64,000 nucleotides of DNA from Devosia equisanguinis. GTDB taxonomy: Bacteria; Pseudomonadota; Alphaproteobacteria; Rhizobiales; Devosiaceae. Positions 26,070 to 35,232 of this stretch are shown piece by piece. Within the stretch, counting starts at the first letter, position 1; each line of letters opens with the position of its first letter. The stretch is from assembly GCF_900631955.1 (NCBI RefSeq), contig NZ_UZWD01000017.1, positions 43,191-107,190 on the forward strand. The letters are read 5' to 3'. The notes under the pieces were generated by a model, which did no database searches, was not told where the DNA came from, and saw only the letters and a program-made list of their open reading frames with translations. A program made the translations under genes and the position numbers.

Positions 26070-27661
26070 CCCTGGCCTCCCTGGGGCAGCACCATGTCGA
26101 TATAGCCGGTGGGCGAATGCAGGAACATTGCGGTTTCGCCCAGGAAGGTCATGGCCGGTCCCGCCGCCACTGCCATCAGCACGCACAACGCCAGGAGAGC
26201 GACGATCGGCGCAATCTCCATCGGCCTTAGCCGCAGCGAGCCTTCCGGCAACGACGTCCAGAAGATGTTGATGCCGTTACGGACCATCGAGATGAGCACG
26301 AAGAGCCCGGATACGATCACCGCGCCGATAAACCACCAGGTGGCGGCCGAGGGCGCCCCTTCGGCATTGATCGCCGCCGAGATCATGGTGAATTTGGCGA
26401 GGAACCCGGAGAGCGGCGGCAGGCCGGCCATGACCAGGGCCGCCACGGCAAAGCACCAGCTGATCAGCGTTGCCGCTGCCGGAATGGTGCGGCTGACTTC
26501 CTGGTCTTCGTCCAGTTGTTCGTCCTCGTCACCATAGAGTTCGAGCGACACGGCGAGAACCTGTGCTTCGGCCGGCAGGATCTGGTCGATCACGTCCTTG
26601 AGCAGGAACAGCGCACCCGCGGCCAGCGTCGCCACCACCACGTAATAGAGCGCTCCGGTGGTCACCCCCGGGGCATTATAGGCGACCGCCAGCAGCAGCG
26701 TTCCGGCGGACACCAGGATGAGATAGCTCGCCAGCCGGTCCAGTGCCTTGCAGGACAGGGCCCCGATACTGCCATAGGCGATGGTGGCCACGCCGATGAA
26801 GAGCAGCGTGTTCTGCCCGAACGTATATTCCGGACCTGTGCTATTGGCGAAGACCAGCGTCCAGAGCCGCAGAATGGCGTAAAAGCCCACCTTGGTCATC
26901 ACCGCAAACAGCGCCGCCACCGGTGGCGCGGCCGCCGAATAGGTATTGGGCAGCCAGAAATGCAGCGGCCAGGCGCCGGCCTTGATCAGGAAGGCCACCC
27001 CAAGCACGGCGGCACCGGCTTCGAACAGGCCGCGATCCTCCGCCGCAATGGTGGGGGCCACGCGGGCGATATCGGCCATGTTGAGCGTTCCGGTCGTGCC
27101 ATAGATCAGCGCCACGCCGATCAGGAACAGGAACGAGGCAACCAGGTTGATGGCGATATAGTGCAGCGCCGAGCGCACCCGGTTGCGGCCGCCGCCATGC
27201 AGCACCAGCCCATAGGAGGCGGCCAGCAGCAGTTCGAAGAAGACGAAGAGATTGAACAGGTCGCCGGTGAGAAAGGCGCCGTTCAGCCCCATGGTCAGTG
27301 CATGGAACAGCGGGAAGAAATTGGTGCCCTTATTATACCAGCGCGCCGAGGCATAGACGAGCGAGGCCAGGGCCAGGATCGAGGTGGTCAGCACCATCAG
27401 CGCGGCCAGCCTGTCGGCCACCAGCACGATGCCGAATGGCACCGGCCAATTGCCGAGCGGATAGACCGCGGCGGCCGCGCCGCCCGACTGCGCCAGCACC
27501 ACGAACAGCAATAGCGATACCAGCACCAGAATGACGCTGAAGGCGATGTTGAGCCCCAGAACCCGCGATTTGGTGCGCATGTCGCCCAGCACCAGATTGG
27601 CGATGGCGGCAGCCATGGGGACGAGAATGGGCAGGATGGCAATATGGTTCATGCCCGTCAT
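26066..27661 (-). CDS. mnhD: Mrp Na+/H+ antiporter subunit D
   Basis: 531-aa proton-channel subunit homologous to complex I NuoM/NuoN, with about 14 helices. Key elements are FNLFVFFELLLAASYGLVLHG with the membrane Glu, the Lys in FLIKAGAWPLHFWLPNTYSAAAPP, and a second membrane Lys in FLLKDVIDQ. Start chosen at the ATG at 27661, with AGGGG seven bases upstream. An acidic hydrophilic insert (YGDEDEQLDEDQE, about residue 380) lies in a cytoplasmic loop. Confidence 0.94.
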   Translation of the reverse strand: MTGMNHIAILPILVPMAAAIANLVLGDMRTKSRVLGLNIAFSVILVLVSLLLFVVLAQSGGAAAAVYPLGNWPVPFGIVLVADRLAALMVLTTSILALASLVYASARWYNKGTNFFPLFHALTMGLNGAFLTGDLFNLFVFFELLLAASYGLVLHGGGRNRVRSALHYIAINLVASFLFLIGVALIYGTTGTLNMADIARVAPTIAAEDRGLFEAGAAVLGVAFLIKAGAWPLHFWLPNTYSAAAPPVAALFAVMTKVGFYAILRLWTLVFANSTGPEYTFGQNTLLFIGVATIAYGSIGALSCKALDRLASYLILVSAGTLLLAVAYNAPGVTTGALYYVVVATLAAGALFLLKDVIDQILPAEAQVLAVSLELYGDEDEQLDEDQEVSRTIPAAATLISWCFAVAALVMAGLPPLSGFLAKFTMISAAINAEGAPSAATWWFIGAVIVSGLFVLISMVRNGINIFWTSLPEGSLRLRPMEIAPIVALLALCVLMAVAAGPAMTFLGETAMFLHSPTGYIDMVLPQGGQG

Positions 27662-27662
27662 C

Positions 27663-27998
27663 TCAGTTCCCCTTGCCGTCGACATGGTCATTGCCGGTGA
27701 CGCCGCGAGCGGCCAGCATGACGACGAGGAACAGGGCGGTCATGGCAAAGCCGATGACGATGGCGGTCAGCACCAGCGCCTGCGGCACCGGGTCGGTATA
27801 ATCGGCAGGGTTGGCGTCCGATCCCGACAGAATGGGGGCAGCGTCCATGCGCAGCCGGCCCATGGCCAGGATGAACAGGTTCACTGCATAGGACACCAGC
27901 GACAGGCCCACGATCACCTGGAAGGTGCGTGGACGCAGCAGCAGATACACCCCGGAAGCGGCCAGAACGCCGATGGCAATGGCGAGCGTCAGTTCCAT
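27663..27998 (-). CDS. mnhC: Mrp Na+/H+ antiporter subunit C
   Basis: 111-aa NuoK-like subunit with three helices. The motif QVIVGLSLVSYAVNLFILAMG and the end PVPQALVLTAIVIGFAMTALFLV match MnhC/MrpC closely. Its ATG at 27998 lies inside the end of mnhA (10-bp overlap), and 1 bp separates its stop from the mnhD start. The open frame to 28268 upstream is a shadow in mnhA. Confidence 0.94.
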   Translation of the reverse strand: MELTLAIAIGVLAASGVYLLLRPRTFQVIVGLSLVSYAVNLFILAMGRLRMDAAPILSGSDANPADYTDPVPQALVLTAIVIGFAMTALFLVVMLAARGVTGNDHVDGKGN

Positions 27999-30892
27999 TT
28001 GTCGAGCCCCTCCCGGATCTTGGGCTTGGACGACCCCGCCGCCTTCGGGCGACGGATGGATTGGTGGGCAAGCGCGATAAGCATGAGCACCGTGGCGCCG
28101 ACCACGAGCGCGAAGACGCCGAGATCGAACAGCAGCGCTGTGGCCATTGGCACCTTGCCGATCAGCGGAATATCCGCATAGGCAAAGGCCGAGGTCAGGA
28201 AGGGGGCGCCCAGCGCCATGGCGCCGAGACCCGTCAAGAGTGCCAGCAGCAACCCCCAACCGATCCACAGTACCGGCAGGATGCGCAGGCGCTCCTCCAC
28301 CCAGCGTGTTCCGCCCGCCATATATTGCAGGATGAAGGCCAGCGACATGACGATGCCGGCGATGAAGCCGCCGCCCGGCAGATCGTGGCCGCGCAGGAAC
28401 ATGTAGATGGCCACCACGATGATCACCGGGAACAGCCAGTTCATCATCAGCGCTGGAATGCGCAGGAAGTCGTCGGCCACGTGCTGGCCCGACCCATTGG
28501 CATATTCGTCGAGTACCCGCTGCTGCTCCGGCCGTTCCACGCTGTCGGCTGCCGGGCGGAAACGACGCAGCAGCGCGAACACCGTCAGCGCCACCATGCC
28601 CAGCACGGTGATTTCGCCCATAGTGTCGAAGCCGCGGAAGTCCACCAGCATGACATTGACCACATTGGTACCGCCACCCTCGCTATAGGCATTGGCAAGG
28701 AAGAAGTCCGAAATGCCCTCGGGTGCCTGGCGGGTCATGATGGCGTAGCTGGCGACCGCCGTGCCGATGCCCACGAGGCTGGCCAGGGTGAAGTCGCGAT
28801 AGCGCCGGAAGCGGGTCGGCCAGTTGAGGTCCTCGGCGACCGGCATGCGCTTGGGCAGCCAGCGCAGGCCGAGCAGGATCAGGACCGTGGTGGCGATCTC
28901 CGCCAACAACTGGGTCAGCGCCAGGTCGGGCGCCGAGAACCAGGCGAAGGTGATGCAGGTCGCGAGCCCCGCGCCGCCGAGCAGGATCATAGCCACGAGG
29001 CGATGGAACTTGGCCTGATGCGCCGCGGCAATAGCGCTGATGCAGCCCAGAAGCCAGATGATCCCGAGAATGGGGTCGAAATTGTCGGGCAGTGGCAAAT
29101 TGCCGAGTTGCGCCCAGCCGGCGCCGGTGCCGGCGCACAGCGCCAGCAGCACGACGATGAAGATCTGTGGTTGCAAGCGGTTGGTACCGAACACCGACAC
29201 CACCTTGCGGGCCCAGCGATTGGTGGCGGTCACGAGGATACGCTCGAACACGCGTTGCCCGCGCAGTCCCCGGGTCAGCGGCACACCGTCGATATTCCGC
29301 AGGCGCCGGTAATAGGGCACGTAGATAATGGCCCCGCCCACCAGCGCGATCAGGCTCATCACCAGCGGCAGGTTGAAACCGTGCCAGATCGAGAGGCTGT
29401 AATATGGCGTTTCCGGTCCCAGCACCGATTGCACGGCGGCGGCAAGGTAGGGGCCGATGGTGATGCCGGGAATGATGCCGACGGCCAGGCAGATCAGCAC
29501 CAGCAGTTCCACCGGGCGGCGCATCAGCGCCGGTGGTTCGTGCGGTACCACCTCGAGCTCAGTCGGCGGCGGCCCGAAGAACACGCCGTGCACGAACTTG
29601 ATCGAATAGGCCACGCTCAGCATGCCGGCCAGCGTCGCGCCGATTGGCAGGGAGAGATTGACGAAGATATTGGGGTCGAACTCCGCCGTCTCGGTAAAGA
29701 ACATTTCCTTTGACAGGAACCCGTTCAACAGCGGCACGCCGGCCATGGCGGCGCTGGCGATGATGGCGAAGGTGCCGGTAACCGGCATGAACTTGATCAG
29801 CCCGCTGAGCTTGCGCACGTCGCGCGTCCCGGCCTCGTGGTCGATAATGCCCACGGCCATGAACAGCGAGGCTTTGAAGGTGGCGTGATTGGCGATGTGG
29901 AAGATGGCGGCTACCGCGGCGAGCGGTGTTCCCATGCCGAGCAGGGTGGTGATCAACCCCAGATGGGAAATAGTCGAATAGGCGAGCAGGCCCTTGAGAT
30001 CGCGCTGGAACAGCGCGGTATAGGCCCCGAAGATGAGCGTCACCAATCCCGTATATGTGACGATCCAGAACCACAGCTGGCTGTCCGACATCACCGGCCA
30101 GAACCGGGTGAGCAGGAATACACCGGCCTTCACCATGGTGGCCGAATGCAGATAGGCCGAAACCGGCGTCGGCGCCGTCATGGCATTGGGCAGCCAGAAC
30201 TGGAAGGGGAACTGCGCGCTCTTGGTGAAGGCGGCGAGCAGGAACAGGATCAGCGTCACCGGATAGAGCGGGTGCTCGACGATCATCGAGCCCGAAGCCA
30301 GCACCACGTCGAGGTCATAGCTGCCCACGATATGGCCGATCAGCATCATCGAGACGAACAGCGCCAGCCCGCCCGTGCCGGTGATGATCAGCGCCATGCG
30401 CGCGCCGTCGCGGGCATCGCTACGGTGATACCAGTAGCCGATCAACAGGAACGAGACGAGGCTGGTCAGCTCCCAGAAGATGGCAAGCTGGATGATATTG
30501 CCCGACATGACCAGGCCCAGCATGGCGCCCATAAAGGCCATCAGCAGCGCGTAAAAGCGCGGCACCGGGTCCTTGGGCGACATGTAGTAGCGCGCATAGA
30601 GCACCACCAGAAGGCCGATAAAGGTGATGAGCACGCAGAACAGCCAGGCCAGCCCATCCATGCGGAAATTGAGCGTCAACCCAGCCGAGGCGATCCAGTC
30701 CAGCTTGTAGGTGACGACGCCGCCATCGGTAATGGCGGGGAACAGGAAGATGGTCAGCAGTAAACAGATACCGGCTACCGTGCCGCCCAGCCATGCCTCG
30801 CCGTTTCGGGCTCCGGCGGGCATTGCCACCGCGATCAGGCTGGTCAGGAACGGCAAGGCCCAAATGAGCGTGAGGGCAATGTCGGTTGGCAT
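27989..30892 (-). CDS. mnhA: Mrp Na+/H+ antiporter subunit A with fused subunit B domain
   Basis: 967-aa membrane protein, first gene of the Mrp operon. Residues about 1-500 are NuoL-like, with the membrane Glu region AIFWELTSLVSFLLIGYW and the Lys region FTKSAQFPFQFWLPNAMTAPTPVSA. The MnhA-specific C-terminal helices follow. The last 140 residues form the MnhB domain (RGHDLPGGGFIAGIVMSLAF), so no separate mnhB gene exists, as in rhizobial phaAB. The operon exports Na+ (or K+) in exchange for H+ and serves pH and salt tolerance. Confidence 0.95.
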   Translation of the reverse strand: MPTDIALTLIWALPFLTSLIAVAMPAGARNGEAWLGGTVAGICLLLTIFLFPAITDGGVVTYKLDWIASAGLTLNFRMDGLAWLFCVLITFIGLLVVLYARYYMSPKDPVPRFYALLMAFMGAMLGLVMSGNIIQLAIFWELTSLVSFLLIGYWYHRSDARDGARMALIITGTGGLALFVSMMLIGHIVGSYDLDVVLASGSMIVEHPLYPVTLILFLLAAFTKSAQFPFQFWLPNAMTAPTPVSAYLHSATMVKAGVFLLTRFWPVMSDSQLWFWIVTYTGLVTLIFGAYTALFQRDLKGLLAYSTISHLGLITTLLGMGTPLAAVAAIFHIANHATFKASLFMAVGIIDHEAGTRDVRKLSGLIKFMPVTGTFAIIASAAMAGVPLLNGFLSKEMFFTETAEFDPNIFVNLSLPIGATLAGMLSVAYSIKFVHGVFFGPPPTELEVVPHEPPALMRRPVELLVLICLAVGIIPGITIGPYLAAAVQSVLGPETPYYSLSIWHGFNLPLVMSLIALVGGAIIYVPYYRRLRNIDGVPLTRGLRGQRVFERILVTATNRWARKVVSVFGTNRLQPQIFIVVLLALCAGTGAGWAQLGNLPLPDNFDPILGIIWLLGCISAIAAAHQAKFHRLVAMILLGGAGLATCITFAWFSAPDLALTQLLAEIATTVLILLGLRWLPKRMPVAEDLNWPTRFRRYRDFTLASLVGIGTAVASYAIMTRQAPEGISDFFLANAYSEGGGTNVVNVMLVDFRGFDTMGEITVLGMVALTVFALLRRFRPAADSVERPEQQRVLDEYANGSGQHVADDFLRIPALMMNWLFPVIIVVAIYMFLRGHDLPGGGFIAGIVMSLAFILQYMAGGTRWVEERLRILPVLWIGWGLLLALLTGLGAMALGAPFLTSAFAYADIPLIGKVPMATALLFDLGVFALVVGATVLMLIALAHQSIRRPKAAGSSKPKIREGLDKWN

Positions 30893-31205
30893 CGTGTTTC
30901 GCGACTACTCCACTAGTGTTGATCACTCTCTGCCTAAACGGTGAAGTGCGGATCGGCAACCCACACCAAATGCATATAGGGGCAAGTTTTTTGAAATTTT
31001 TGGCATCGCGTCAATTCGCCTCCCTCTCGATGTCGCGATGATGACAATCGGCGGGCTTCGACTTCTGTCGCGCGCCGTTTCTGCCCGTCCCTATGCTCAG
31101 CATCCCCGCCATTGCTGTCGATTGCCCTATGCCGCGCCCGGCAATGGCGTTGACACGCTGGCGGCCCCCGCTATGGTCCGCGCCAGTTACATTCAGGATG
31201 CCGCC
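30893..31205. other. Divergent promoter region between the Mrp operon and dapD
   Basis: 313 bp without a gene. It must contain the leftward Mrp promoter, which I cannot place with confidence; an AT-rich patch lies at 30985-31005. A good rightward promoter for dapD lies near 31150. Confidence 0.6.
31150..31177 (+). promoter_or_regulatory. Sigma-70-type promoter of dapD
   Basis: A perfect -35 TTGACA (31150-31155), a 16-bp spacer and -10 TATGGT (31172-31177). Transcription would start near 31184, about 22 bases before the dapD ATG. Confidence 0.6.
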
Positions 31206-32048
31206 ATGTCGCACGCCCAGCTTGCCCAGATCATCGACACCGCCTTCGAAAACCGCGCCGACGTCAATTTCGGCACGACTGGTGAAATTCGCGATGCCGT
31301 CAACACCGCGCTCGACCTGCTCGACAGTGGCAAGGCCCGTGTCGCCGAGAAGGTCGATGGACAGTGGCAGGTCAACCAGTGGCTGAAGCGCGCCGTGCTG
31401 CTCTCCTTCCGTCTCAACGACAACGTGCCCATGACCGGAGGACCGCAGGGGTCGACCTGGTGGGACAAGGTGCCGACCAAGTTCGAAGGCTGGAGCGAGA
31501 ACCACTGGCGCGAAGCCGGCTTCCGCGCCGTGCCCGGCGCCATCGTGCGCAAGTCCGCCTTCATCGGCAAGAACGCCATTCTCATGCCCAGCTTCGTCAA
31601 TCTGGGCGCCTATGTCGATGAAAGCACCATGGTCGACACCTGGGTGACCGTCGGCTCCTGCGCCCAGATCGGCAAGAATGTGCACCTCTCGGGCGGTGTC
31701 GGCATTGGCGGCGTGCTCGAGCCGCTGCAGGCCGGCCCCACCATCATCGAGGACAATTGCTTCATCGGCGCCCGCTCCGAAATCGTCGAGGGCGTCGTGG
31801 TCGGCGAGGGCTCGGTTGTCTCCATGGGCGTCTTCATCGGTGCCTCCACCAAGGTGGTCAACCGCCATACCGGCGAAGTCCATATCGGCAGGGTGCCGCC
31901 CTATTCCGTCGTCGTTTCCGGCAGCCTCCCGGGCAAGCCGCTCCCCGATGGCACGCCGGGCCCGAGCCTTTACTGCGCAGTCATCGTCAAGACCGTCGAC
32001 GCCCAGACGCGCTCCAAGACCGGCATCAACGAGCTGCTGCGCGACTGA
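31206..32048 (+). CDS. dapD: 2,3,4,5-tetrahydropyridine-2,6-dicarboxylate N-succinyltransferase
   Basis: 280-aa cytosolic enzyme of the succinylase route to lysine and meso-diaminopimelate. It transfers succinyl from succinyl-CoA to tetrahydrodipicolinate. A left-handed beta-helix is seen as hexapeptide repeats ([40 protein letters not shown]). The N-terminal domain has [18 protein letters not shown]. Start chosen at the ATG at 31206 ([11 protein letters not shown]); the open frame upstream is promoter sequence. Its pathway partner dapE lies 580 bp downstream. Confidence 0.96.
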   Translation: MSHAQLAQIIDTAFENRADVNFGTTGEIRDAVNTALDLLDSGKARVAEKVDGQWQVNQWLKRAVLLSFRLNDNVPMTGGPQGSTWWDKVPTKFEGWSENHWREAGFRAVPGAIVRKSAFIGKNAILMPSFVNLGAYVDESTMVDTWVTVGSCAQIGKNVHLSGGVGIGGVLEPLQAGPTIIEDNCFIGARSEIVEGVVVGEGSVVSMGVFIGASTKVVNRHTGEVHIGRVPPYSVVVSGSLPGKPLPDGTPGPSLYCAVIVKTVDAQTRSKTGINELLRD

Positions 32049-32085
32049 TCGAACGCGCTTTCGCCCGCGAGAGGACTGCAATATT

Positions 32086-32126
32086 GTGCCGGGGCCGGAT
32101 GGGTCCCGGCACATTTGGTTTTTGGG
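32086..32126 (+). terminator. Rho-independent terminator after dapD
   Basis: GTGCCGGG (32086-32093) pairs with CCCGGCAC (32105-32112) across an 11-nt loop, followed by the T-rich atttggttttt. It lies 37 bp after the dapD stop and just before the DUF805 gene, so it probably stops or attenuates dapD transcripts. Confidence 0.7.
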
Positions 32127-32137
32127 AGGGGATAACC

Positions 32138-32596
32138 ATGGATATCAAGTCGATGTTTCTCGCCAGTTCCGGCCGCATTTCGCGCCGTACCTGGTGGTTC
32201 GGCTCGCTGATGCTGATCGCGGCCAGTCTGGTGATCAATCTGGTCTTGGCCCTGATTGGGCTTGGGGTGAGTTCGTGGATGCCTCTTATCGTTTATCTGC
32301 TGATGATCTACCCGGCCTATAATCTCGGTCTCAAGCGTCGGCACGACCGCGATAATCCCGGTCAGGACTATCTCATTCTCCTCGCCGGCTCAGCCGTCTT
32401 CACCATCCTGCAGAGCCTGGGAATCGGTTATAGTCCGGTTGATCTGGGCAACGGCTTCGTCGGCATGATGCCCGGTCTCTGGATGTCATTGCTGCAACTG
32501 GCCTTCGCCATTTTCGGCATCTACATGCTGGTGCAGCTTGGCTTCCTCAAGGGCACCACCGGCGACAACAGCTATGGGCCCGATCCGCTGGCCTGA
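32138..32596 (+). CDS. DUF805 family membrane protein
   Basis: 152-aa inner-membrane protein of unknown function with four hydrophobic segments. The family pattern is clear: a short N-terminus with SSGRISRRTWWFGSL, then YPAYNLGLKRRHDRDNPG (usual form RRLHD.G.SG) between helices 2 and 3. The start at 32138 has ggaggg upstream. It lies between dapD and dapE; a functional link to lysine or cell-wall synthesis is only positional. Confidence 0.85.
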   Translation: MDIKSMFLASSGRISRRTWWFGSLMLIAASLVINLVLALIGLGVSSWMPLIVYLLMIYPAYNLGLKRRHDRDNPGQDYLILLAGSAVFTILQSLGIGYSPVDLGNGFVGMMPGLWMSLLQLAFAIFGIYMLVQLGFLKGTTGDNSYGPDPLA

Positions 32597-32628
32597 TTTT
32601 TCCAGCCGACAAGGACGGCAAGCCATTC

Positions 32629-33795
32629 GTGACTGATCTTTCGACCGACTATGCCGTCCGCCTGCTCGAACGCCTCATCGCCTGCCGCTCGGTCACCCCC
32701 GAAGCAGCGGGCGTGCAGGATTTGCTCGCCCACGAACTCACCGAACTCGGCTTTGCCGTCACGCGCCTGCGTTTTGAGGGCGATGGCTCCTATCCCGTCG
32801 ATAATCTCTTTGCCACGCGCGGGCAGGGCGGCCGCCGCCTGCTCTTTGCCGGCCATACCGATGTGGTTCCCCCCGGCGATGTCGCCAACTGGACCGCGGA
32901 CCCCTTCGTGCCCCGCCATGCCGATGGCAAGCTCTATGGCCGCGGCGCCGCCGACATGAAGTCAGGGATTGCCGCCTTCGTCGCCGCCTGCGCCGCCACA
33001 CCGCCCGAAGCCGGCACCATCCAGCTCGCCATCACCAATGACGAGGAAGCCGACGCCATCAACGGCACCGAGAAGCTGGTGGCCTGGATGGCCGAGAACG
33101 GCCACGCCTTCGATTTCGCCATTGTCGGCGAACCCAGCTCCGCCCAGACCCTGGGTGACAGCATCAAGATCGGCCGCCGTGGCTCGTTCTCCGGCAAGGT
33201 CACCGTCACTGGCACGCAAGGCCATGTCGCCTATCCCGACAAGGCCAACAATCCGCTTCCCGTGCTCGCTGCCATCGTCACCGCGCTGTCCAGCGAACGG
33301 CTCGATGCCGGCACCGACCATTTCCCGGCCTCCAATCTCGAGGTCACCACCATCGATGTCGGCAATCCCACCTCCAACGTCATCCCGATGAGCGGCACGC
33401 TGCGCTTCAACATCCGCTACAATGACAGCTGGACCCCGGACACGCTGGCCGATTGGGTCCGCTCCCGCATCGCCACTGTGCCCGCCAACGGCACCACCAT
33501 CGCTTTCGAAGTGTCCGGCATCCCCTCGCGCGCCTTTCTGTCGCCGCTTAGCGCCGATATAGAAACGCTTTCGGCCGTTATTGCCGAGCGCAACGGTCGC
33601 CCGCCCGAATATTCCACCGGCGGTGGCACTTCCGATGCGCGGTTCATCGCCCAATATGGGCCGGTGGTGGAATGCGGCCTGGTGGGTCCCTCTATGCACA
33701 AGGCCGACGAGCATATCGCCGTCGCCGATCTCACCGGGCTCACCGAAATCTATCGCCGCTTCATGCAGCTCTATTTCGCCGGGGCAGGGCGATGA
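32629..33795 (+). CDS. dapE: Succinyl-diaminopimelate desuccinylase
   Basis: 388-aa dinuclear zinc hydrolase that removes succinate from N-succinyl-LL-diaminopimelate. Metal ligands are in FAGHTDVVPPGD (His), GRGAADMKSGIAAF (Asp) and TNDEEADAINGTEK (catalytic Glu pair), with the late His in GLVGPSMHKADEH. The start is a GTG at 32629; AGGA lies somewhat far upstream. It overlaps the next membrane gene by ATGA. Confidence 0.95.
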   Translation: MTDLSTDYAVRLLERLIACRSVTPEAAGVQDLLAHELTELGFAVTRLRFEGDGSYPVDNLFATRGQGGRRLLFAGHTDVVPPGDVANWTADPFVPRHADGKLYGRGAADMKSGIAAFVAACAATPPEAGTIQLAITNDEEADAINGTEKLVAWMAENGHAFDFAIVGEPSSAQTLGDSIKIGRRGSFSGKVTVTGTQGHVAYPDKANNPLPVLAAIVTALSSERLDAGTDHFPASNLEVTTIDVGNPTSNVIPMSGTLRFNIRYNDSWTPDTLADWVRSRIATVPANGTTIAFEVSGIPSRAFLSPLSADIETLSAVIAERNGRPPEYSTGGGTSDARFIAQYGPVVECGLVGPSMHKADEHIAVADLTGLTEIYRRFMQLYFAGAGR

Positions 33796-34337
33796 AAATC
33801 TGGGCGCTGCTCAGCGCCGCCTTTGCCGGCTGGGTCGAGATCGTGCGGGGCGAGGCCGATTGGCGTCGCCATTTCGTCATCACCATGCCCGGGCTTGTCA
33901 CGGCGCTGGTGCTGTTCCTGGTCTTCGCCTTCCTTTCGGTGGTCGTCGCCTCCACCAGCGTCGGCATTCCCACCCTTTCGGGCTTCATTGCCGTCATGCT
34001 GGTGCAGGCCCTGGGCATTGTCGCCCTCGTCATCGGCCTCTACGCCACCCGCATGATGGTTCCCACCGAGGCGCGACTGCTCGATGCTCTGGTCCCCGGC
34101 GTCTATCTGCTGGTGCTCTACATCATCCTGGGCACCATACTGTCGCTGTTCGGCGGCGCGGTCCTGCTGCTGCTCTGGGCCATCATGGCCGTGCTGCTCT
34201 ATCGCCTGGGGCGCATGGCCGCAGGCTGGCCGCTCGGCGTTTCGGTGGGCTTCGCACTTCTTACCCTGGTCCTCCTTGTCGGCATGCCCCTGACGCTCTA
34301 CATGCTAACCGGACCCACCGCCGCTCCCGCCGCCTAA
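33792..34337 (+). CDS. Multi-pass membrane protein of unknown function
   Basis: 181 aa with about five hydrophobic segments (roughly 35-58, 65-85, 98-130 and 145-172) and an N-terminus MKIWALLSAAFAGWVEIVRG. I do not recognise the family. It starts within the dapE stop (ATGA) and precedes another membrane protein by 16 bp; both share the layout of a cytoplasmic amphipathic start followed by helices. Such paired genes follow dapE in relatives, but a role is not known to me. Confidence 0.72.
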   Translation: MKIWALLSAAFAGWVEIVRGEADWRRHFVITMPGLVTALVLFLVFAFLSVVVASTSVGIPTLSGFIAVMLVQALGIVALVIGLYATRMMVPTEARLLDALVPGVYLLVLYIILGTILSLFGGAVLLLLWAIMAVLLYRLGRMAAGWPLGVSVGFALLTLVLLVGMPLTLYMLTGPTAAPAA

Positions 34338-34353
34338 GACGAGACCAAAGCCC

Positions 34354-34914
34354 TTGGCCCAGCCTTCCCAGACATTTTTCGACGAAGCCACCAATGCCGT
34401 GCGAGGCTGCTGGGCCCTGATCACCGGCAAGCGCAATGCGTCGGCCTGGTTCGATTTCTCCCAGCGTGGTCTGGTGGGCAGTTTCGTCGCCGTGCTGATC
34501 GCCATGCTGCTGGCCGGCTTTGGCCCCATGTTGCTGGGCATTCCGGTGCGCGCCGGGGCGCCCACCCAGTCGATCATCGTCAACGCCATCCTCTTCGCCG
34601 CCCAGGCCGGCATGGCCTGGATCGTGCTGCGGCAAATGGGCCGTCAGGACGGATTCGTGCCTTATCTCGTCGCCACCAATTGGGTGACCCTGGTCTCGGG
34701 CGTGCTGCTGCTGATTTCGCTGTTCTTCGGCGAACTCGGCCTTGTCGTGCTGCTCGCCGTGGTGATCGTGGCCATTCTGACCTTCGTCAATATCGGCCGC
34801 TTCATCGTCACCCTCTCCGCCATCCAGATCGGCCTGCTCTTCGTCTCCCAGGCCGTCGGCGTCTTCCTGGCCCTGGGGATCGTCGCCATCTTCCTGCCGG
34901 TGCCGACCGTCTAG
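34354..34914 (+). CDS. Multi-pass membrane protein of unknown function (Yip1-like layout)
   Basis: 186 aa with five predicted helices and a polar start TFFDEATNAVRGCWALITGK. The arrangement of five close helices recalls YIP1/DUF1282-like proteins, but no diagnostic motif is seen. It starts with TTG at 34354, with only a weak ribosome site, so the start is uncertain. It ends the dapE transcription unit and is followed by a repeat cluster. Confidence 0.7.
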   Translation: MAQPSQTFFDEATNAVRGCWALITGKRNASAWFDFSQRGLVGSFVAVLIAMLLAGFGPMLLGIPVRAGAPTQSIIVNAILFAAQAGMAWIVLRQMGRQDGFVPYLVATNWVTLVSGVLLLISLFFGELGLVVLLAVVIVAILTFVNIGRFIVTLSAIQIGLLFVSQAVGVFLALGIVAIFLPVPTV

Positions 34915-34964
34915 TTCACTTCGAACTGAGGTGCACTCGGTGCTCCTTCGCATCCCTGCTTGAG

Positions 34965-35185
34965 GCAGGGCTGTCGCATATGCGTTTGAGCGTGCTGCAC
35001 ACCCCCTCCCAAGCTCGCCCGTCAAGGGGGGGCGCATCGCGTTTGGGGTGAGATTTTGCCAAAGACACGGCCCGAACTCCCTCCCCCCTTGAGGGGGAGG
35101 GCCGGGGTGGGGGGTGGTTCAGTAGCCCACCGATGCCCCCCTCCCTCATTCCCTCCCCTCACGGGGGAGGGAGGCGAAAGAGTTG
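34965..35185. repeat. Composite intergenic repeat, copy A (three modules)
   Basis: Lies between the convergent membrane-protein and truA genes. Module 1 (34965-35075) includes tgctgcacaccccctcccaa at 34993-35012, identical to 50339-50358. Module 2 (about 35076-35120) is a hairpin of type CCTCCCCCTTGAGGGGGAGG followed by gccggggtgggggg. Module 3 (about 35130-35178) is a second C-rich/G-rich hairpin. Copy B has modules 1-2, and copy C has modules 2-3 inverted. Confidence 0.8.
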
Positions 35186-35232
35186 AGAGTTCATTTCAGT
35201 TTGAAATGACGTAGTTAGGTCTGGCGGCTGGA

